The position numbers were made by a program, and so were the translations under genes. DNA of 64,000 nucleotides, taken from assembly GCA_034638255.1 (NCBI GenBank), contig JAWPGT010000001.1:1-64000 (forward strand), in the 5' to 3' direction. This DNA comes from Coprinus comatus. Lineage: Eukaryota; Basidiomycota; Agaricomycetes; Agaricales; Agaricaceae. The notes under the pieces are model-generated. The model was not told where the DNA came from and ran no database searches. It saw nothing but the letters and a program-made list of their open reading frames with translations. Of this stretch, positions 23,228 to 36,035 are shown piece after piece (position 1 is the first letter of the stretch; each line of letters begins with the position of its first letter).

Positions 23228-26200
23228 ATGCAACGTTCGGTGTCTAGTACAACCAGTCTAATAAAAGAGGGGCAGGCGCTTGGTACAGATGAAGTCTTTA
23301 CAAAACATACATTCACCGAGGTCAAGGTGATACAAAGTCGGTTAAGGTATGCATATAACACATGTATATATCACCTGAAAATTGTGCTGAACTCTTAACA
23401 GAGCTGATGCTGATGCGAAGAAAGAAGAGCTACGACAGATGGTTGGGTGCGTCTATACATCTGCCCCCATGGAAGAAGTCTTCCTCTCTAACGTTTGGCC
23501 TGGCTTCTGAAAGCGTAGAGAACGGTACCGGGATCTGTTGCAGGCGTCTTCATCAATAATATCGATTGCTAAATCGTCGAAACGCATTGTTGCTGGTGTG
23601 GAAGAGTCTAGAGAGGCAATACAGAATCAGGAGGATCCTCCTTTACCAAAGACGACTTCACTGAACAATATTCAAGGTACGTTCTATCGTTTTTCATAGT
23701 AAGAACTAAGAAACATTGTTCCTCTAGACCGCCATTTGCATGCTTTACAAGTGCTAGCAGCACATATGAAGCTATTACTCGACGCACCGGAACATCTATG
23801 GCGATTGATCGAAAGAAAGAAATTCTTTCCCGCTTCTTGGCTTTTCCTATTGGCGAGAGTGATACATAGAGCCTTATTACAGAAAGATGAGCAGGAAGAG
23901 GAATCTTGGACCGCACAGGGGGTGGATGTGTTGGCTGAATTTCCCCTCATACAACGACAGTGGGATGTGATATCCCAGTTTCGGCCACAAATCATTCATA
24001 GGGCACTCTTTCGTTGAGGGATGCTGCTAGTTCTATCGAGGTAAGCTCACTATGGCCTCCATAAAGAATAATTTATTGAGATTTCGATAGGAAACATGTG
24101 CGACGTTGGTTACTCTTCATCTTTTAGACTCGCGACCTCTCCACGACACGTTATCCACGATGCTTTCTCAACGTTCTAGGACTCTCAATGTGTCATTGGA
24201 AAACAAGGTTTCAGCCGGACCTTCTATCATTACCTCATCCATCTCTAGAGGTTCCGGTAACGGGAATGCAGTCACCTTTTCACTCACACAAGATAGTACA
24301 AGTAACAAGGCAACAAAAACTGGAGTTCGTCAAGCCAAAGATTCCCTACATGACATTCTTGATATTGTCTCGCAGACTATGTACACTGCACGGGGGGTAT
24401 TTGATCGTTCTTCCGGAAATGCGATGATAGAAAGCGTGTTGGAATTCATTTCTTCGGATTCTCAACAACCCACGAGCATTCCGACAGATCTTCAATTAAC
24501 GACTCGCACGTTACTTGTGAATGTGACATCCAATGCCCATTTCCAACTTCTTCCTCAAAATCTGCAATCATATAAACCATATATCGATCTCACGTCGTCT
24601 TCCGCTTCATTGAGACAGGATAAATCTACGAATCAGCTGAATGAATGGTTCAATCAAGCAATGAAATTATTCCAGGATGCGGTTAAGAAGTGGTTCCTGA
24701 AGCTGGAGACCGTGAAGGATGCGTGGAGTGTGAGATTGGCTTCCAGAAAGTGGGTTGAAGCTTCCGCTTTGGAGGAGGTGGAGAAAGTTAAAATCACGGA
24801 GATTGTGGATAGTCTCTGTAGGGAAAGAGTAGTGGAGATTTGGAGAACTATGCTCAAATCTGCCTTGATAGACTTTGAAAGTGCGCTTGAAAATTCCCTC
24901 TCTACAATTGGTGACCCCGAACATGAGCCAGAGATAGGTACTTTAAACTTTTTTAATACAATACTGTCAATACGATGCTGACAGTGGACTTGTATTGGCA
25001 GACTCACTTTCAACATCATTCCGTTACCCATGATATCGCAATCATCGACAAACTATGATTTACCTATTCGTAAATACCAAACCTCACTCAAGCAACAACT
25101 TGTTGGGAGAACGGCATTGTTGGACAACGTTCTGGGCACGTTAGAAAGATGTGCCAGGCACATTCATGAGGAGCTAGCATATATGCGGTCAGGTATCCGC
25201 AGTGAAACAACGTGTGTAATTTGAACTCGATGCATCCTAATATGATCTGACGTGGTTTGACAGGTCGATCGTCGACATCCTTACAAGGTTATATGCACCT
25301 TCCGCTGAGGATCTGACAAAGGCTTCTATCAGCTCTCTAGAAAAAGTAGTGAGCCAGACAAGCGGGGATGATGGTGATTGCACATATGACTTTGCTTTTT
25401 TATCGATTCTTAACATGATATATGCAGAAAGCGCGGTGCGAAAACTTGTTTTTTTGGGGCATGTCACTGAGGACCTTGGTACTCGGTCTTCCTTTATTGA
25501 ACATATTGGCTGTGGAAAGACAGCTCATGACGGTTTGTCATATCTCATTATTGTTATTAATCAGCGTATGTCTAATAGCTTCCAGGTTTTTTGGATAAAC
25601 TGTCCGCCACAAATCATAGAATCCTGGATATATGGAAACAGAAGATAGTTCAACGCGCCGTATGCCAAGTCAACCCGTCGCTGAGGGTGATACCCACTTC
25701 ATTATCAATATCGGGTGAGGAGTTTTTGGTTTCAGATGATATACAAAACAGCATTGATTAAATTTGCCTAGCAGGCCCAACGCCAGATCTTGTACAGGCA
25801 TTGCTCTCGCTTTTTGATACACTACACCAAGTTACATTTAAATGGAACCATTCAAAACAGATTGATATCATACAAGACACGCTTTCGCTCTTCGTCGAAA
25901 CATGGATAACCGAAAAACACGGCCGTAAGTCCGTTACGAAGTATGATGTGGCTTTGCTTCGAGCATTTGCCAAGCTGGTGGGTAACCCGAAGGCGATGAA
26001 AAGCCTAGAGTTGTTGGAACAGGCACTGAAAGAAACAGTAAGCATCTGTTGATCCACCTGACGAAACCGACATTGACCGCTGTAATTTAGCAGTCTGATT
26101 TGTGTCATGACGATCCTAAAGAGGTGGCGTTGGAGTATGTTAGAAGCCTGCAGACGTTCTTCCCGGCAACGCTGAATCCGGTGAAAACATCGAAGGACAC

Positions 26201-26342
26201 GTCGTCCGCGGACAAATTCCCGAATCTATTGCGGTATGGGCAACCGTCGATAGAGCATCATCACTTGCAGACGTCTCTTGATTTGGCTAAACCTGGGCCT
26301 AGGTTTGGATTGCTGTTAGTTGGTGGGGAGAATAATCAGTAG
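23228..26342 (+). CDS. COG1: Conserved oligomeric Golgi complex subunit 1 (two single-base frameshifts)
   Basis: Ten exons: 23228-23346, 23402-23446, 23519-23676, 23728-24040, 24091-24937, 25002-25211, 25264-25532, 25586-25714, 25775-26037 and 26091-26342. The N-terminal helical motif is typical of COG1 (FTKHTFTEVKVIQSRLR, then KKEELRQMVGERYRDLLQAS). Also typical is KYQTSLKQQLVGRTALLD further on. COG tethers retrograde vesicles at the Golgi. The frame is lost by one base near 24005 (before SLRDAASSIE) and again near 25020 (before PLPMISQ). Each fits loss of one base from a short homopolymer, and all flanking exons and splice sites are intact. It lies next to the TMEM115-like gene, whose mammalian homologue interacts with COG. 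Confidence 0.9.
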
Positions 26343-26737
26343 TAAACCTGTTTGTTATTTTGAGACGAATAATGAGGAACGATCAGTGGGAAAAGACCAC
26401 GATTAAGATTAGGACCAATAGCGTGGTAAAAATGATCTGGCGAGGAAGAGAAGACGTAGTGCTCGGACGAAGCCAAAAAAGGGCATATTGCGAAGAGACT
26501 CTGACAGATAGGCGATGTGACAACTCCTGAAAGCCTGAAGGTCTGATAGATACTTAGCCAGCCGAACCCACTTCCTTTTCTCCCGACTCCCCTCTCTCCA
26601 TCATCTCTCCTGCGGTTGTAGTATCATCCTCTGGCAGGGCTCTACAATCTCTGCCCTTTATACCTCCACCTCCACGCGGCTGTTAGTATGGCAAGGGGAA
26701 GATTGTAGCAATTCCAAGGTTTTCAACATATTACACA
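26343..26737. other. Intergenic region, COG1 to membrane protein gene
   Basis: 395 bp; purine-rich then C/T-rich near 26580-26660, as in fungal promoters. No gene seen. Confidence 0.5.
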
Positions 26738-28554
26738 ATGTCTAATAGTGAGCTATACTGTGACCCTGCACTGTCCCAGACTGAAGACATTTCCTGTTTT
26801 CAGATATCCAGGCGCCTCCTGGTAATCTTTCCCACTTGACACCAGTATATCTCGCACTCCACATCTCTGGTGGACAAGTGGGATTACCTCTCATCGTTGC
26901 AACTTTGTTGCTTTCGAATAAAGTTACAAAACACCCAACCCTCATTAATTTCTTTTGCACTTGGATCATTCATTCTGTCGTGTTCTGCATTCTGTGAGTC
27001 CTTTTTTTTGATCGTTTTCTTAATATTTGTTTTCCATGGATTCTCTATTTCCACACATATATCAGATGTCCACGTTACCCTATGCACCAAGAAAATTTCC
27101 TGACTATATTTAATACCCGCAGCCTGTACAGCGGTCAGCGCCATCAACCATCCGATGCTCTCTGTCAAATCCAATCAGCACTCATACATGGTGCACCACC
27201 AATGTAAGCAGATTCACCATGGTGATTGTTTAGCACGGCATCATTGGTGCCATGGTTAATGTGTCGATAGTTCATGAGCTGTCATTGACTGATTACTCGT
27301 GAACAGGTCTGTCGTTTCAACTCTGGCTATAGTCATACAGGTGAGAGAACAGAATCCATTTTGATCGCATCTACTTCGAAACTGATGATTTATTTTCTGA
27401 TTTTCCCTGACATCGGCCTTTGTGTCACACTTTGGACTACGCGCATATGTTCTTGAAACCTTTAAGCTATGGTCGACTCTTCGTGAACCACAAATTCAAC
27501 AACATGCTCCAAGTTCATCATCGAAATCAAGATGGCCGAGGACACTCAGGTTGAAGATTATGTTGGCCTTGCCATATGCTGTGTTCACCTTCTTTGTGAC
27601 ATTGACAGCGCTCGTATGTTTTATCCCGTTTTTATCCCAGTTTATCGATATATTCAAAATGCTTATACCTCTAATAGCTACAACGCCGGCCAGGGATTAC
27701 AATAGGTTCTTGGAATGGCCTATATTGTACTGTTCGAGGTGATCCCATGTAAGTGTCAATCAGCAATGATCATAGCCTCATCTTGGCTTGAAGTTGCGCA
27801 GCTACTGATGATGTGCATTTAGAGTACAATATACTGTTCCTTCCTTTTGCACGGCAATGCTAGTTGCTATTGTCGGTTTCGAAGGTGCGTTGCCGAAGCC
27901 ATTGACATTTTCGGAAGATTGATCTTTGTGAAATTTTTTTAATTTCCTTTCGGGCACCTGCAGTTGCTATTGCAATTCGCTATTTCCACATGCAAAGGAC
28001 AATTTCTGATAGTTTTCCATTGGCGGATACGAGAAGGGCCTCACCTGCCATGGTTCTTCGAATTTTTGCTTTCAGTGCATATACACTTGTCACACTCAGG
28101 TAGGTAGAGATCTCGAGGCAATCTGGCCTTGTTGTCTTGGGGATTTATTCGAGGTTGACACGTTGTGCTTCTCGGAAATAGTGCTGGCGTGCTTTTCTTA
28201 ACACGAAGTAGAATACCATGGCCGTACATGGTACAAGCCGCACGTAAGCCGGCTGCTCCGCCTAGACCTCAACCTGTGAACTGATTTTTTGTTTCTAGTT
28301 CCCCTTTCAGCTCTGCTTATTTTTGGTACCCAAAAAGTAAGTCTCAAGGCGAGTTATTTACTGTATCTAAGTATACTTTTTAGGATATAATACTCGTCTG
28401 GCGTTTTTGGAAGCCATACCCCGCTATTCCCCCTTTTGATATACCCCCGAAACATACTGTACCTGTTACAAGACCACTTTCCGTAGACTCGATCGACGCT
28501 CTTTCATTTTGGGGTATGGAGCGAATACCTACAACTTCAGTATCAAATGTGTAA
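26738..28554 (+). CDS. Multi-pass membrane protein, possibly GPCR-like
   Basis: The gene starts with a 10-nt exon (26738-26747), then 26804-26993, 27066-27204, 27307-27340 and further short exons to the stop at 28552-28554. Hydrophobic segments occur in GLPLIVATLLLS, FFCTWIIHSVVFCIL, SVVSTLAIVIQ, IMLALPYAVFTFFV, VLGMAYIVLFEVIP, CTAMLVAIVGF, MVLRIFAFSAYTL and PLSALLIF. About seven membrane helices with a soluble tail suggest a receptor-like protein of the kind common in Agaricomycetes; I recognise no named family. The expected exon with FGLRAYVLETF has no AG acceptor in front of it, so the model skips to 27467 or the sequence has an error. Confidence 0.6.
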
Positions 28555-28738
28555 TTTTAGATAGACCATTGCAACAAACAAATAAACGTTCATTACAACA
28601 GAAACTGATGGGGACCGGAATTCGGCATATTCATGTTGAAGGAATTGAAGTATTCTGGATGAACTAAACGATATCCGATATCCCAAGTCGAAGAAAAATG
28701 TATAACACAGCAGAAAGTACAAAATAAAAGATAAAGAA

Positions 28739-29171
28739 CTATGCGCCTCCCCTGTGGTTCTGAGTTAGGACAATGTCGGTGTATAATGTGGAGTAGGACG
28801 TACACAAGAATATTGTTTCTGTTCATGTTGTTAATTAATGGTTTGTTGTATAATAGTATTCGGAAATAAACTCACATTGGGATGTGGATTAGCTTGACGA
28901 AGTAACCAATGAAGCCCATAACAGCAAATCCAACGGCTACTGCCTTGCAGATTTGAGCGAATTCTATCAAAGCCTGTTCAATGTTGTTGTTGCCCGGCAA
29001 AATCAGTCAATGTACCTTTTTGTGAAGGTTTTGTGCAACGAGTAAGGAACTGTTGTTGGCCACGTTAACATACGGGGTGAAGGAAGGAGTTGGTTGTGTA
29101 GAACGCACCTGGTTGCCATCACGGACGAACTGTTGGGGTATCTCGATGAACTCGCGGACTTTGTCAGACAT
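28739..29171 (-). CDS. SSS1: Protein translocase subunit Sec61 gamma
   Basis: Five exons (29171-29109, 29049-29016, 28963-28876, 28818-28804, 28751-28739) give exactly 70 residues, the usual size. The sequence has the conserved amphipathic start ([21 protein letters not shown]), [21 protein letters not shown] and a single tail-anchor helix ([20 protein letters not shown]), ending NNILVGGA. It clamps the Sec61/SecY channel in the ER membrane. The last two coding exons are only 15 and 13 nt, and the acceptor of exon 3 must be the GATAG at 28964 to keep frame. Divergent from the PPR gene over 189 bp. Confidence 0.95.
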
Positions 29172-29360
29172 GGTAAGAGGGTATGTGGTGGAGAGTGTGC
29201 TGGCAATGTAAAGAGGTGGTTGATTTATTTCCCACGGATGTGTCATGAACACGTCCGACTAACATTTTGGATATTTGATTGCAACTATTTTCCCCTCGCT
29301 GCGGTGCGTCTCAATGCTTTTCGGCTGGTTGTGATGAACTGACTTGGTTGATTCCAGTCT

Positions 29361-31610
29361 ATGTCAAGATGCTGGTCCTTGCTCAGAGCAGGTGCTCGTC
29401 ATAACACCCGCCGTTCTGCCGTCTTCATCCGTCACTATGCATCAGAGTCCGTCGGTGCTTCGTCTTCGACACCTTTAGAACACTATGTCGAGAAACTTAC
29501 TTCCACAATATCTCTAAACTCTATTCATTCACACTACAATACCCTCGTTTCAAAACTGAAAGAGTCCGAAAGACTAGGAAGTTTCCCGACGCGTGGAATA
29601 CTTAATGAAACTCAATTGCACAAAATCCTATGGTTGCTTGCAAAGTCTGGACGGCCATCCGATATTCAACGGCTACATGAGATCCTTCTTGATATGCCGC
29701 TTGTATTCGGATTGGAACCGACAATCGAGACACATTCCGCAATCGTTAGGGGACTCATTCATCGAGGGGATATTCACGCAACACGGCGGTGGTTGGAAAA
29801 GATGCCAGAGCGTCCAGGTCACAATACTCCTACTCTTGAACTCTATCATATATTCTTGGAAGCATGTCCGGAGATGGATGGTTGTACCTTCAGGTTCATG
29901 AGAGGTGTGGTTGGTAAAATGCGCAACACTGGATGCAAGCCAACAGTGGAAACCTTCAAAATTCTTGTTCGTGCAAGGTGGAATCTTGCCGAGAAGGACG
30001 GTCTACGCGTGCGCCCCGTTGTGATTGCTAGTTTATTCGAGGATATGGAGAAAGAGGGCCTTTCCTATGATGAATCATTTTCTGAGCTCATATTTGAAGA
30101 ATATGCTGAACGGAATCTTCCTATATATGCGGAACAGATTCAATCACAATATAATGACAAATTTCGTAATCGGGAACCACTCAAGCGTTCAGCAAGCTCG
30201 GAACGAGAACTCAAACTTCAACAGACGGCGCAAATGAAGGGCATAAAGACTGCTATCGCCTTATTTAAATCTTGGAGTCCTCAGAAATCGCCATCTATAC
30301 ACGATATTCGCGTGCTTCTACGACACAGCCGCCAATTAACAGATTTGCAACTTGTAGAGCAAGAATGGAATATCAAATGCAACGCTTTGGTTTGGACCCT
30401 CCTAATTCTTAATAATACACGAGCCGGAAAACTTGAAGATGCAGTTACAATATATGAAGCCTCTAAAGAGGCTGGTGTCGTACCTGATTCCGCCATGGTC
30501 GCTCCAATCATTCACCTCCTTTGCCAATCCAACTTTGGTCCACCCCGCGAAGAAAATATCGAACGTGCACTACAGATATACAGAGATCTGAGAGCCTTAA
30601 TTCCAGCAGATGAAGATGTACCTGATCGAACTGCAAATGACCTCGAAAACTCTGGCCCGGACCAAGATATCTATGCCACCCTCTTGCGTGGTCTTTCTTC
30701 TGCTTCTACCAGGACCAGGAATATTAATGCGGCAAAGGAAATTATGGACGATATGGAAGCTCGCAACTATATTCCGGACGATAGTTTCACTGTCAGCGCC
30801 ATCATTGTCCTTAATATGCGCCAAGCTCAAGATGCTGAAGAAGCTCTTCAAGTTTATAGACGTCTTAAATCTTCCTTGGATGAAAAGGGTTATGCCGCAG
30901 TTCTCAATGCCTTTTGTAAACTCAACTTCGGTCGTGGAGTTCATATACCTTCGCTCAAAGGGTACTTTGAAATTGTCAAAGATATGCGAGGAGCAGGTCT
31001 TGAAACCACAGTTCAAGTTTATACCATCCTTCTCAAACAACTTGGCAAAATCGCTACTGAATTACAAAAATCCAATGATCCAAATGTAGATGAGATAAGA
31101 AACCGTCTCATACTTACTGCTCGACGTACACACGATCTTCTTACTCTCGACGCTTCGCTCTCACCAGATGCGGTACTATGGAATCAAATGATGGACACGT
31201 ATCAACGTCTTGGTTGTTTCGCTGATGCATATCGAGTTTGGGATTTGATGTATCTCACTGGCCGTTTTGATGCGGCGAGTGTGAGTATTATATTGGATGC
31301 ATGTGGTTACGCAGGAGCATATGCAGTGGCAAAAAAACAAGTTGTTTCAAAGTTAAATAGGGACAATTATCAATTTTCATTGCATAATTGGAATAGTTGG
31401 TTGGAGTGTCTTTGTAGACTTGGGAGGTTGGATGAGGCTTTGAAGGCTCTTTGCATCGAGATGGGCGAACAAGGGGTTAAACCTACTGTGGAGAGTGTGC
31501 GGATTGTGGTCAAGTTTGCGAGGAATTCTGGAAATGTAGAGGAAGCCTTGAGTCGTATAGAAAAGTATTTACCTGATGTTTGGCCTTTGCTTCCTTCTGA
31601 TATCCGGTGA
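29361..31610 (+). CDS. Mitochondrial pentatricopeptide-repeat protein
   Basis: A single uninterrupted exon of 749 codons, unusual among these intron-rich neighbours. The start (MSRCWSLLRAGARHNTRRSAVFIRHYAS) is a good mitochondrial presequence. Downstream, degenerate 35-residue helical repeats fit the PPR pattern (for example ETHSAIVRGLIHRGD, ETFKILVRARW, DDSFTVSAIIVLN, VQVYTILLKQLGK, NWNSWLECLCRLGRLDEAL, TVESVRIVVKFARNSG). Such proteins bind specific mitochondrial transcripts for stability or translation. I cannot assign the orthologue. Confidence 0.85.
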   Translation: MSRCWSLLRAGARHNTRRSAVFIRHYASESVGASSSTPLEHYVEKLTSTISLNSIHSHYNTLVSKLKESERLGSFPTRGILNETQLHKILWLLAKSGRPSDIQRLHEILLDMPLVFGLEPTIETHSAIVRGLIHRGDIHATRRWLEKMPERPGHNTPTLELYHIFLEACPEMDGCTFRFMRGVVGKMRNTGCKPTVETFKILVRARWNLAEKDGLRVRPVVIASLFEDMEKEGLSYDESFSELIFEEYAERNLPIYAEQIQSQYNDKFRNREPLKRSASSERELKLQQTAQMKGIKTAIALFKSWSPQKSPSIHDIRVLLRHSRQLTDLQLVEQEWNIKCNALVWTLLILNNTRAGKLEDAVTIYEASKEAGVVPDSAMVAPIIHLLCQSNFGPPREENIERALQIYRDLRALIPADEDVPDRTANDLENSGPDQDIYATLLRGLSSASTRTRNINAAKEIMDDMEARNYIPDDSFTVSAIIVLNMRQAQDAEEALQVYRRLKSSLDEKGYAAVLNAFCKLNFGRGVHIPSLKGYFEIVKDMRGAGLETTVQVYTILLKQLGKIATELQKSNDPNVDEIRNRLILTARRTHDLLTLDASLSPDAVLWNQMMDTYQRLGCFADAYRVWDLMYLTGRFDAASVSIILDACGYAGAYAVAKKQVVSKLNRDNYQFSLHNWNSWLECLCRLGRLDEALKALCIEMGEQGVKPTVESVRIVVKFARNSGNVEEALSRIEKYLPDVWPLLPSDIR

Positions 31611-31842
31611 TTAATTTACATATTTCGAATAGCTTATTTGAAGCGCATTTGAGTGATTAACGACGTTTAATAACATGACCCCATAAGAAAAAAAACAAAT
31701 GTAAAGTGATCTATAGTACAGAATGCGGCGTGTGGTTGAGCATTGCCGAAGGCTGGGCGAGCCTTCTAGAGGAGTAGAAAGCCCATGTAGGTATAATATG
31801 AGATATCGCGGTCATGAAGTCTATCTAGTGAGATTTAGGAAT

Positions 31843-34800
31843 CTATTGGCTGGAAACGACTTCCTCTACGGAAGGGCAGTCGCACTGTTGGTTTACTAGT
31901 CAGTCACTTGAAACTTCCATTATGAAATGAGCAAACTTACAATTAAATTAAGGTCTCCGTAAGCTAGAAAGAGGGGAAGTAAGCATCTTCGGAGAAAAGT
32001 AAAAAAGATATAAATATACCATCGTCAAGTCTGGAAACAGTTGGCCAGAACTTCTGCTCTCGGAGCCAAGGGAGAGGATAAGCAGCTTGCTCTCTTGTAT
32101 AAGGTCTACACATTTGGTTAGTTATATTAATCACGTTGTAGCCGCGAGAAGTATCCCGGCGTACCTATTCCATTGATCTTCAGGCAAAGTCAAAACAGAC
32201 ATGGGATGAGGTGAATTCTTCAACAAGTTGTTGTCCTTGGGTTGCTTTCCGGTGATGATATCCTCAGCTTCCTTACGGATCTGAATCATAGCATCACAGA
32301 ATCTGTCGAGTTCTTCGAGAGTCTCTGACTCGGTGGGTTCAATAAGCATACATGTTGAGATAGGCCAAGAACATGTAGGAGGATGGAAACCATAATCTTG
32401 AAGACGCTTGGCAAAGTCATTAACTTTGAGTCCAGCAACTTTGTCAAATTCGGCGAGATCGATCAACAATTCATGAGCGACCCGGCCGTTTTCGTTCTTG
32501 TAACGAAGGGTATAGTGACCAGAGAGACGGGAAGCCATATAATTAGCATTGAGGAGAGCGAGTTTGGATGCGTCGACGAGACCCTTTCCACCGAGCATCT
32601 TGATATATGCCCAAGAGATGATGTTGATAGATGCACTACCGAAAGGTGCAGCGGACACAGCGTTGATAGCCTGTTTTCCTTTCACGGGCATGGCAAGATG
32701 GGAAGGAAGGAAAGGTGCGAGATGTTCAGTAACACAGATGGGCCTAGAGATGAGATGTTAGTATATGTGCAATTGTGCTAATAGAAACAAGAACTAACCC
32801 AACACCAGGTCCACCACCACCATGAGGACTATAAAAAAAGTCAGCATGCTAGTCAGGCTATATGCAGTATCTACTCACATAGCAAAAGTCTTGTGAAGGT
32901 TCAGGTGGCAAACATCACCACCGCAGGTAGCAGGATTGGTTAAACCGATTTGAGCATTCAAGTTGGCACCATCGAGATAGACTTGGCCACCATTATCATG
33001 GATGATCTTGCAAGCCTCTTGTATACCAGCTTCGAATACACCGAAAGTGGACGGGTAGGTGATCATGAATGCGGCAAGATTGTCCTTGTGCTTCTCAGCC
33101 TTGGCGCGAAGATCTTCAAGGTCAAGGTTTCCATCGGGGTGAACTTTCACAGCGACGACCTTAAGGCCAGCCATGGCAGCAGACTGAACGACAAGTTAGC
33201 AGGCAGTAACGGTATTAATATATAATAACATACAGCGGGGTTAGTTCCGTGTGCACTAAGAGGGATGAGACAAACATCGCGATGACCCTCACCACGAGAT
33301 TCATGATAGGCACGAATCACACAAAGACCAGTGTATTCACCAGCAGCTCCAGAGTTAGGTTGAAGTGAAGCAGAGTGGAAGCCAGTAATCTTGCAAAGGT
33401 AGTCCTCAAGTTCTTTGATGATGGTATGATAACCTTGAACTTGGTCATAAGGTGCGAAGGGGTGAGCATTTGCGAATTCAGGCCAGGAGAGAGGAATCAT
33501 GCTGCTTGTGCTATTAAGCTTCATTGTACAGCTACCAAGGGAAATCATTGTGTGGGCAAGACTGAGGTCCTTGGAGGCGAGAAGAGTGATGTAGCGTAAC
33601 ATCTCAGTTTCGGAGTGATGCTTGTTGAAAACAGGATGGGGCAGGATTTTCGATGTGCGCCTGAGTTGTTCCGGGATGGCCGACTCTTTGGGTTCGGGGA
33701 GATCAGACAGAGAGATAGGACTTGCTGAAGTGGCCGTTGCAAAGATATTGATGAGAGAGACGAGTTCTTGTGGGGTGACACTTTCGTCAAAGGTTACCCC
33801 AACATGTTCGTCGTCGATCCTTCTTAAATTAATACCAGCTGATGCGGCTTTGGCATGCAAGACTTCAGCATTGGGTACAGCCGGCTTGACGTTGATGGTA
33901 AGAGTGTCGAAGAAAGCGTTATGAAGAGGCTTATAACCGAATCCAGCGACAGCAGTACCAAATACTTGAGTGAAACCGTGAACTTTGTTCGCAATGCGCT
34001 TCAACCCGTCAGGTCCGTGGTAGATTGCATACATAGCAGCCATGTTAGCTAACAGAGCTTGACTTGTGCAGATGTTACTTGTAGCCTTTTCACGACGAAT
34101 ATGCTGTTCACGAGCTGAAAAGTGAATTACTTGAGTAACAACTCCTAGAAAATTTTTCTGAAACCGAAAACTCACTTTGCAAAGCAAGACGATAGGCAGA
34201 TTTTCCTTGAGTATCGCGACTACGACCAATCAAACGACCAGGCATCTTCCTCTTCAGCTTGTCCGTGACAGCAAAGAATGCAGCATGAGGACCTCCATAA
34301 CCAGTTGGTACACCAAAACGTCCAGAATTTCCAAGGACAATATCAGCACCCCATTCACCAGGGGGCTTCAAGTTTGTCAAAGCGAGGAGATCCGTTGCAA
34401 CGACCACAAGACCTCCGGCAGCATGCGTCTTGCTAGCTACTTCACTGAAATCCTTAATTGCACCATCAACATTAGGATATTGAAGAAGGACACCAGAGAT
34501 GTCGGATGCCTTCTCAGACTGAAGAAGTGCTTCGACATCGCCAACAACAATACGAATACCGAATCCTTTAGCACGAGTTCGAAGGACGTCCAGTGTTTGA
34601 GGAAGGACGCCTGAATCGACAATGAACGTTTTCCTCTTGCTATTAGATGAAACAAATGCCATAACCATTCCTTCAGCAGCGGCTGTCGCCTCGTCCAAGA
34701 GAGATGCGTTTGCAATATCCATTGCCGTCAATGACATAACCATGGTTTGGAAATTGACGAGCGACTCCAAGCGACCTATATTTAGAACTCATCAACTTTT

Positions 34801-35347
34801 TGAAGCAAAAATAACTAGCAAGTCTCGGACCTTGAGCAATTTCGGGCTGGTATGGAGTGTACTGGGTGTACCATGCAGGATTCTCGAAAACCTAAGCAAG
34901 GGGTCATTAACAATATACACAGATAGCAGAATCCGAACATACATTTCGCAAGATGACGGGGGGAACAACTGCACAGTGATAACCCATACCAATAAAATTC
35001 TTGAAACCCTTATTATTTCCGGCCAAAACTTTTGCCTGAGCGAGTAGTTCAGACTCGCTCAGAGGTTGGATGGCATCATTGTTGATGGTGGTGGTAGCGA
35101 TACGAATCTTATTAGGAACGGTGGCCTCGACAAAGTCATCCATGGTCTTATACCCGATGGCTTCTAACATTTTAGCTGCTTCAGCGTCATCCGGTCCAAT
35201 GTGGCGTTCACTGAATGTATCCAACGACGCGAATAATGAGGCTGGTTTCTTGATACTGGCTAAACCTCGTGAAGGAAGAAGAAACCATAAAGGCCGAGAG
35301 GTTGCGAGGCGCCTAGCAAGTCTTGGAGCAGAGCCCAAGGCAGACAT
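31843..35347 (-). CDS. GCV2: Glycine dehydrogenase (decarboxylating), P protein
   Basis: Ten exons add to 1003 residues, the normal size: 35347-34943, 34891-34831, 34775-34176, 34114-33234, 33183-32879, 32828-32799, 32743-32165, 32105-32020, 31963-31941 and 31884-31843. This PLP enzyme decarboxylates glycine in the mitochondrial glycine cleavage system and passes the aminomethyl group to H protein. Visible: an Arg-rich presequence; [50 protein letters not shown]; the PLP-lysine context HLNLHKTF followed by the Gly-rich [13 protein letters not shown]; and a C-terminus of [13 protein letters not shown]. One exon is 30 nt and one 23 nt. Nothing suggests loss of function. Confidence 0.97.
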
Positions 35348-36035
35348 GATAGAGAAACCAGCAGTCGTAGAAAGGCGCTGGAGAGGGAAAAAAATATGTG
35401 AACTGATTTTGACGTGCCTAAGGGGTCATTGACTTCCACCGAGCCATTCACCGAGTAAAGCCTACGACGTAATAATTGCCGGTACAAAGTTTCACACTTA
35501 CAATGAACGTATATAAATTCCTAATATTCAGAAATAATTCCTAAAAGCACGGACGTCGTTAATCCGTCGCGTTAATACATTCGTAGCTTAAAAGAATTGC
35601 GTCGGAGTTGACAGCCTGCGTGTATCACCGCCACTGTCCTTTCCCGGAGGACAAAAAGTTTTTTCTCTGACTCGGGAGCACGGGACACCGTCCGATATCA
35701 GAGGTCACCGGCTATTCCCAGTACACATATTTTAGATAACCGTTTAGATAACTCAATGAGCTTCTATTAGTTCTCTCTCCGGTTAACCTCTTTATTCACA
35801 CGTCACTATGAATTATTATTAACCAGCTTGTCAAATGACACTCAATACTACTACAAAAAAAGCCATCCTAAAATAAAGTCAAAACCCGAGTCCAAATTCA
35901 TCATCCTTAATAGAGTTCAACTGCTCTCCACATTGAGTTGTTTTTATATACTCAACCAACATCCATCAAACTACAGCAAATACACAACTCATTCAAAATT
36001 CCTTCCTAACATCATACATAAAAATAAACATAACT
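35348..36035. other. Intergenic region with the GCV2 promoter
   Basis: 688 bp between the GCV2 start and the RSC9 stop. AT-rich from 35800 to 36035 (RSC9 3' side). Nothing coding that I can support. Confidence 0.5.

Noticed and set aside
29593..31089. Smaller frames inside the PPR gene on both strands
   Set aside because: Shadows of the single 749-codon frame, which has a presequence and repeat motifs.
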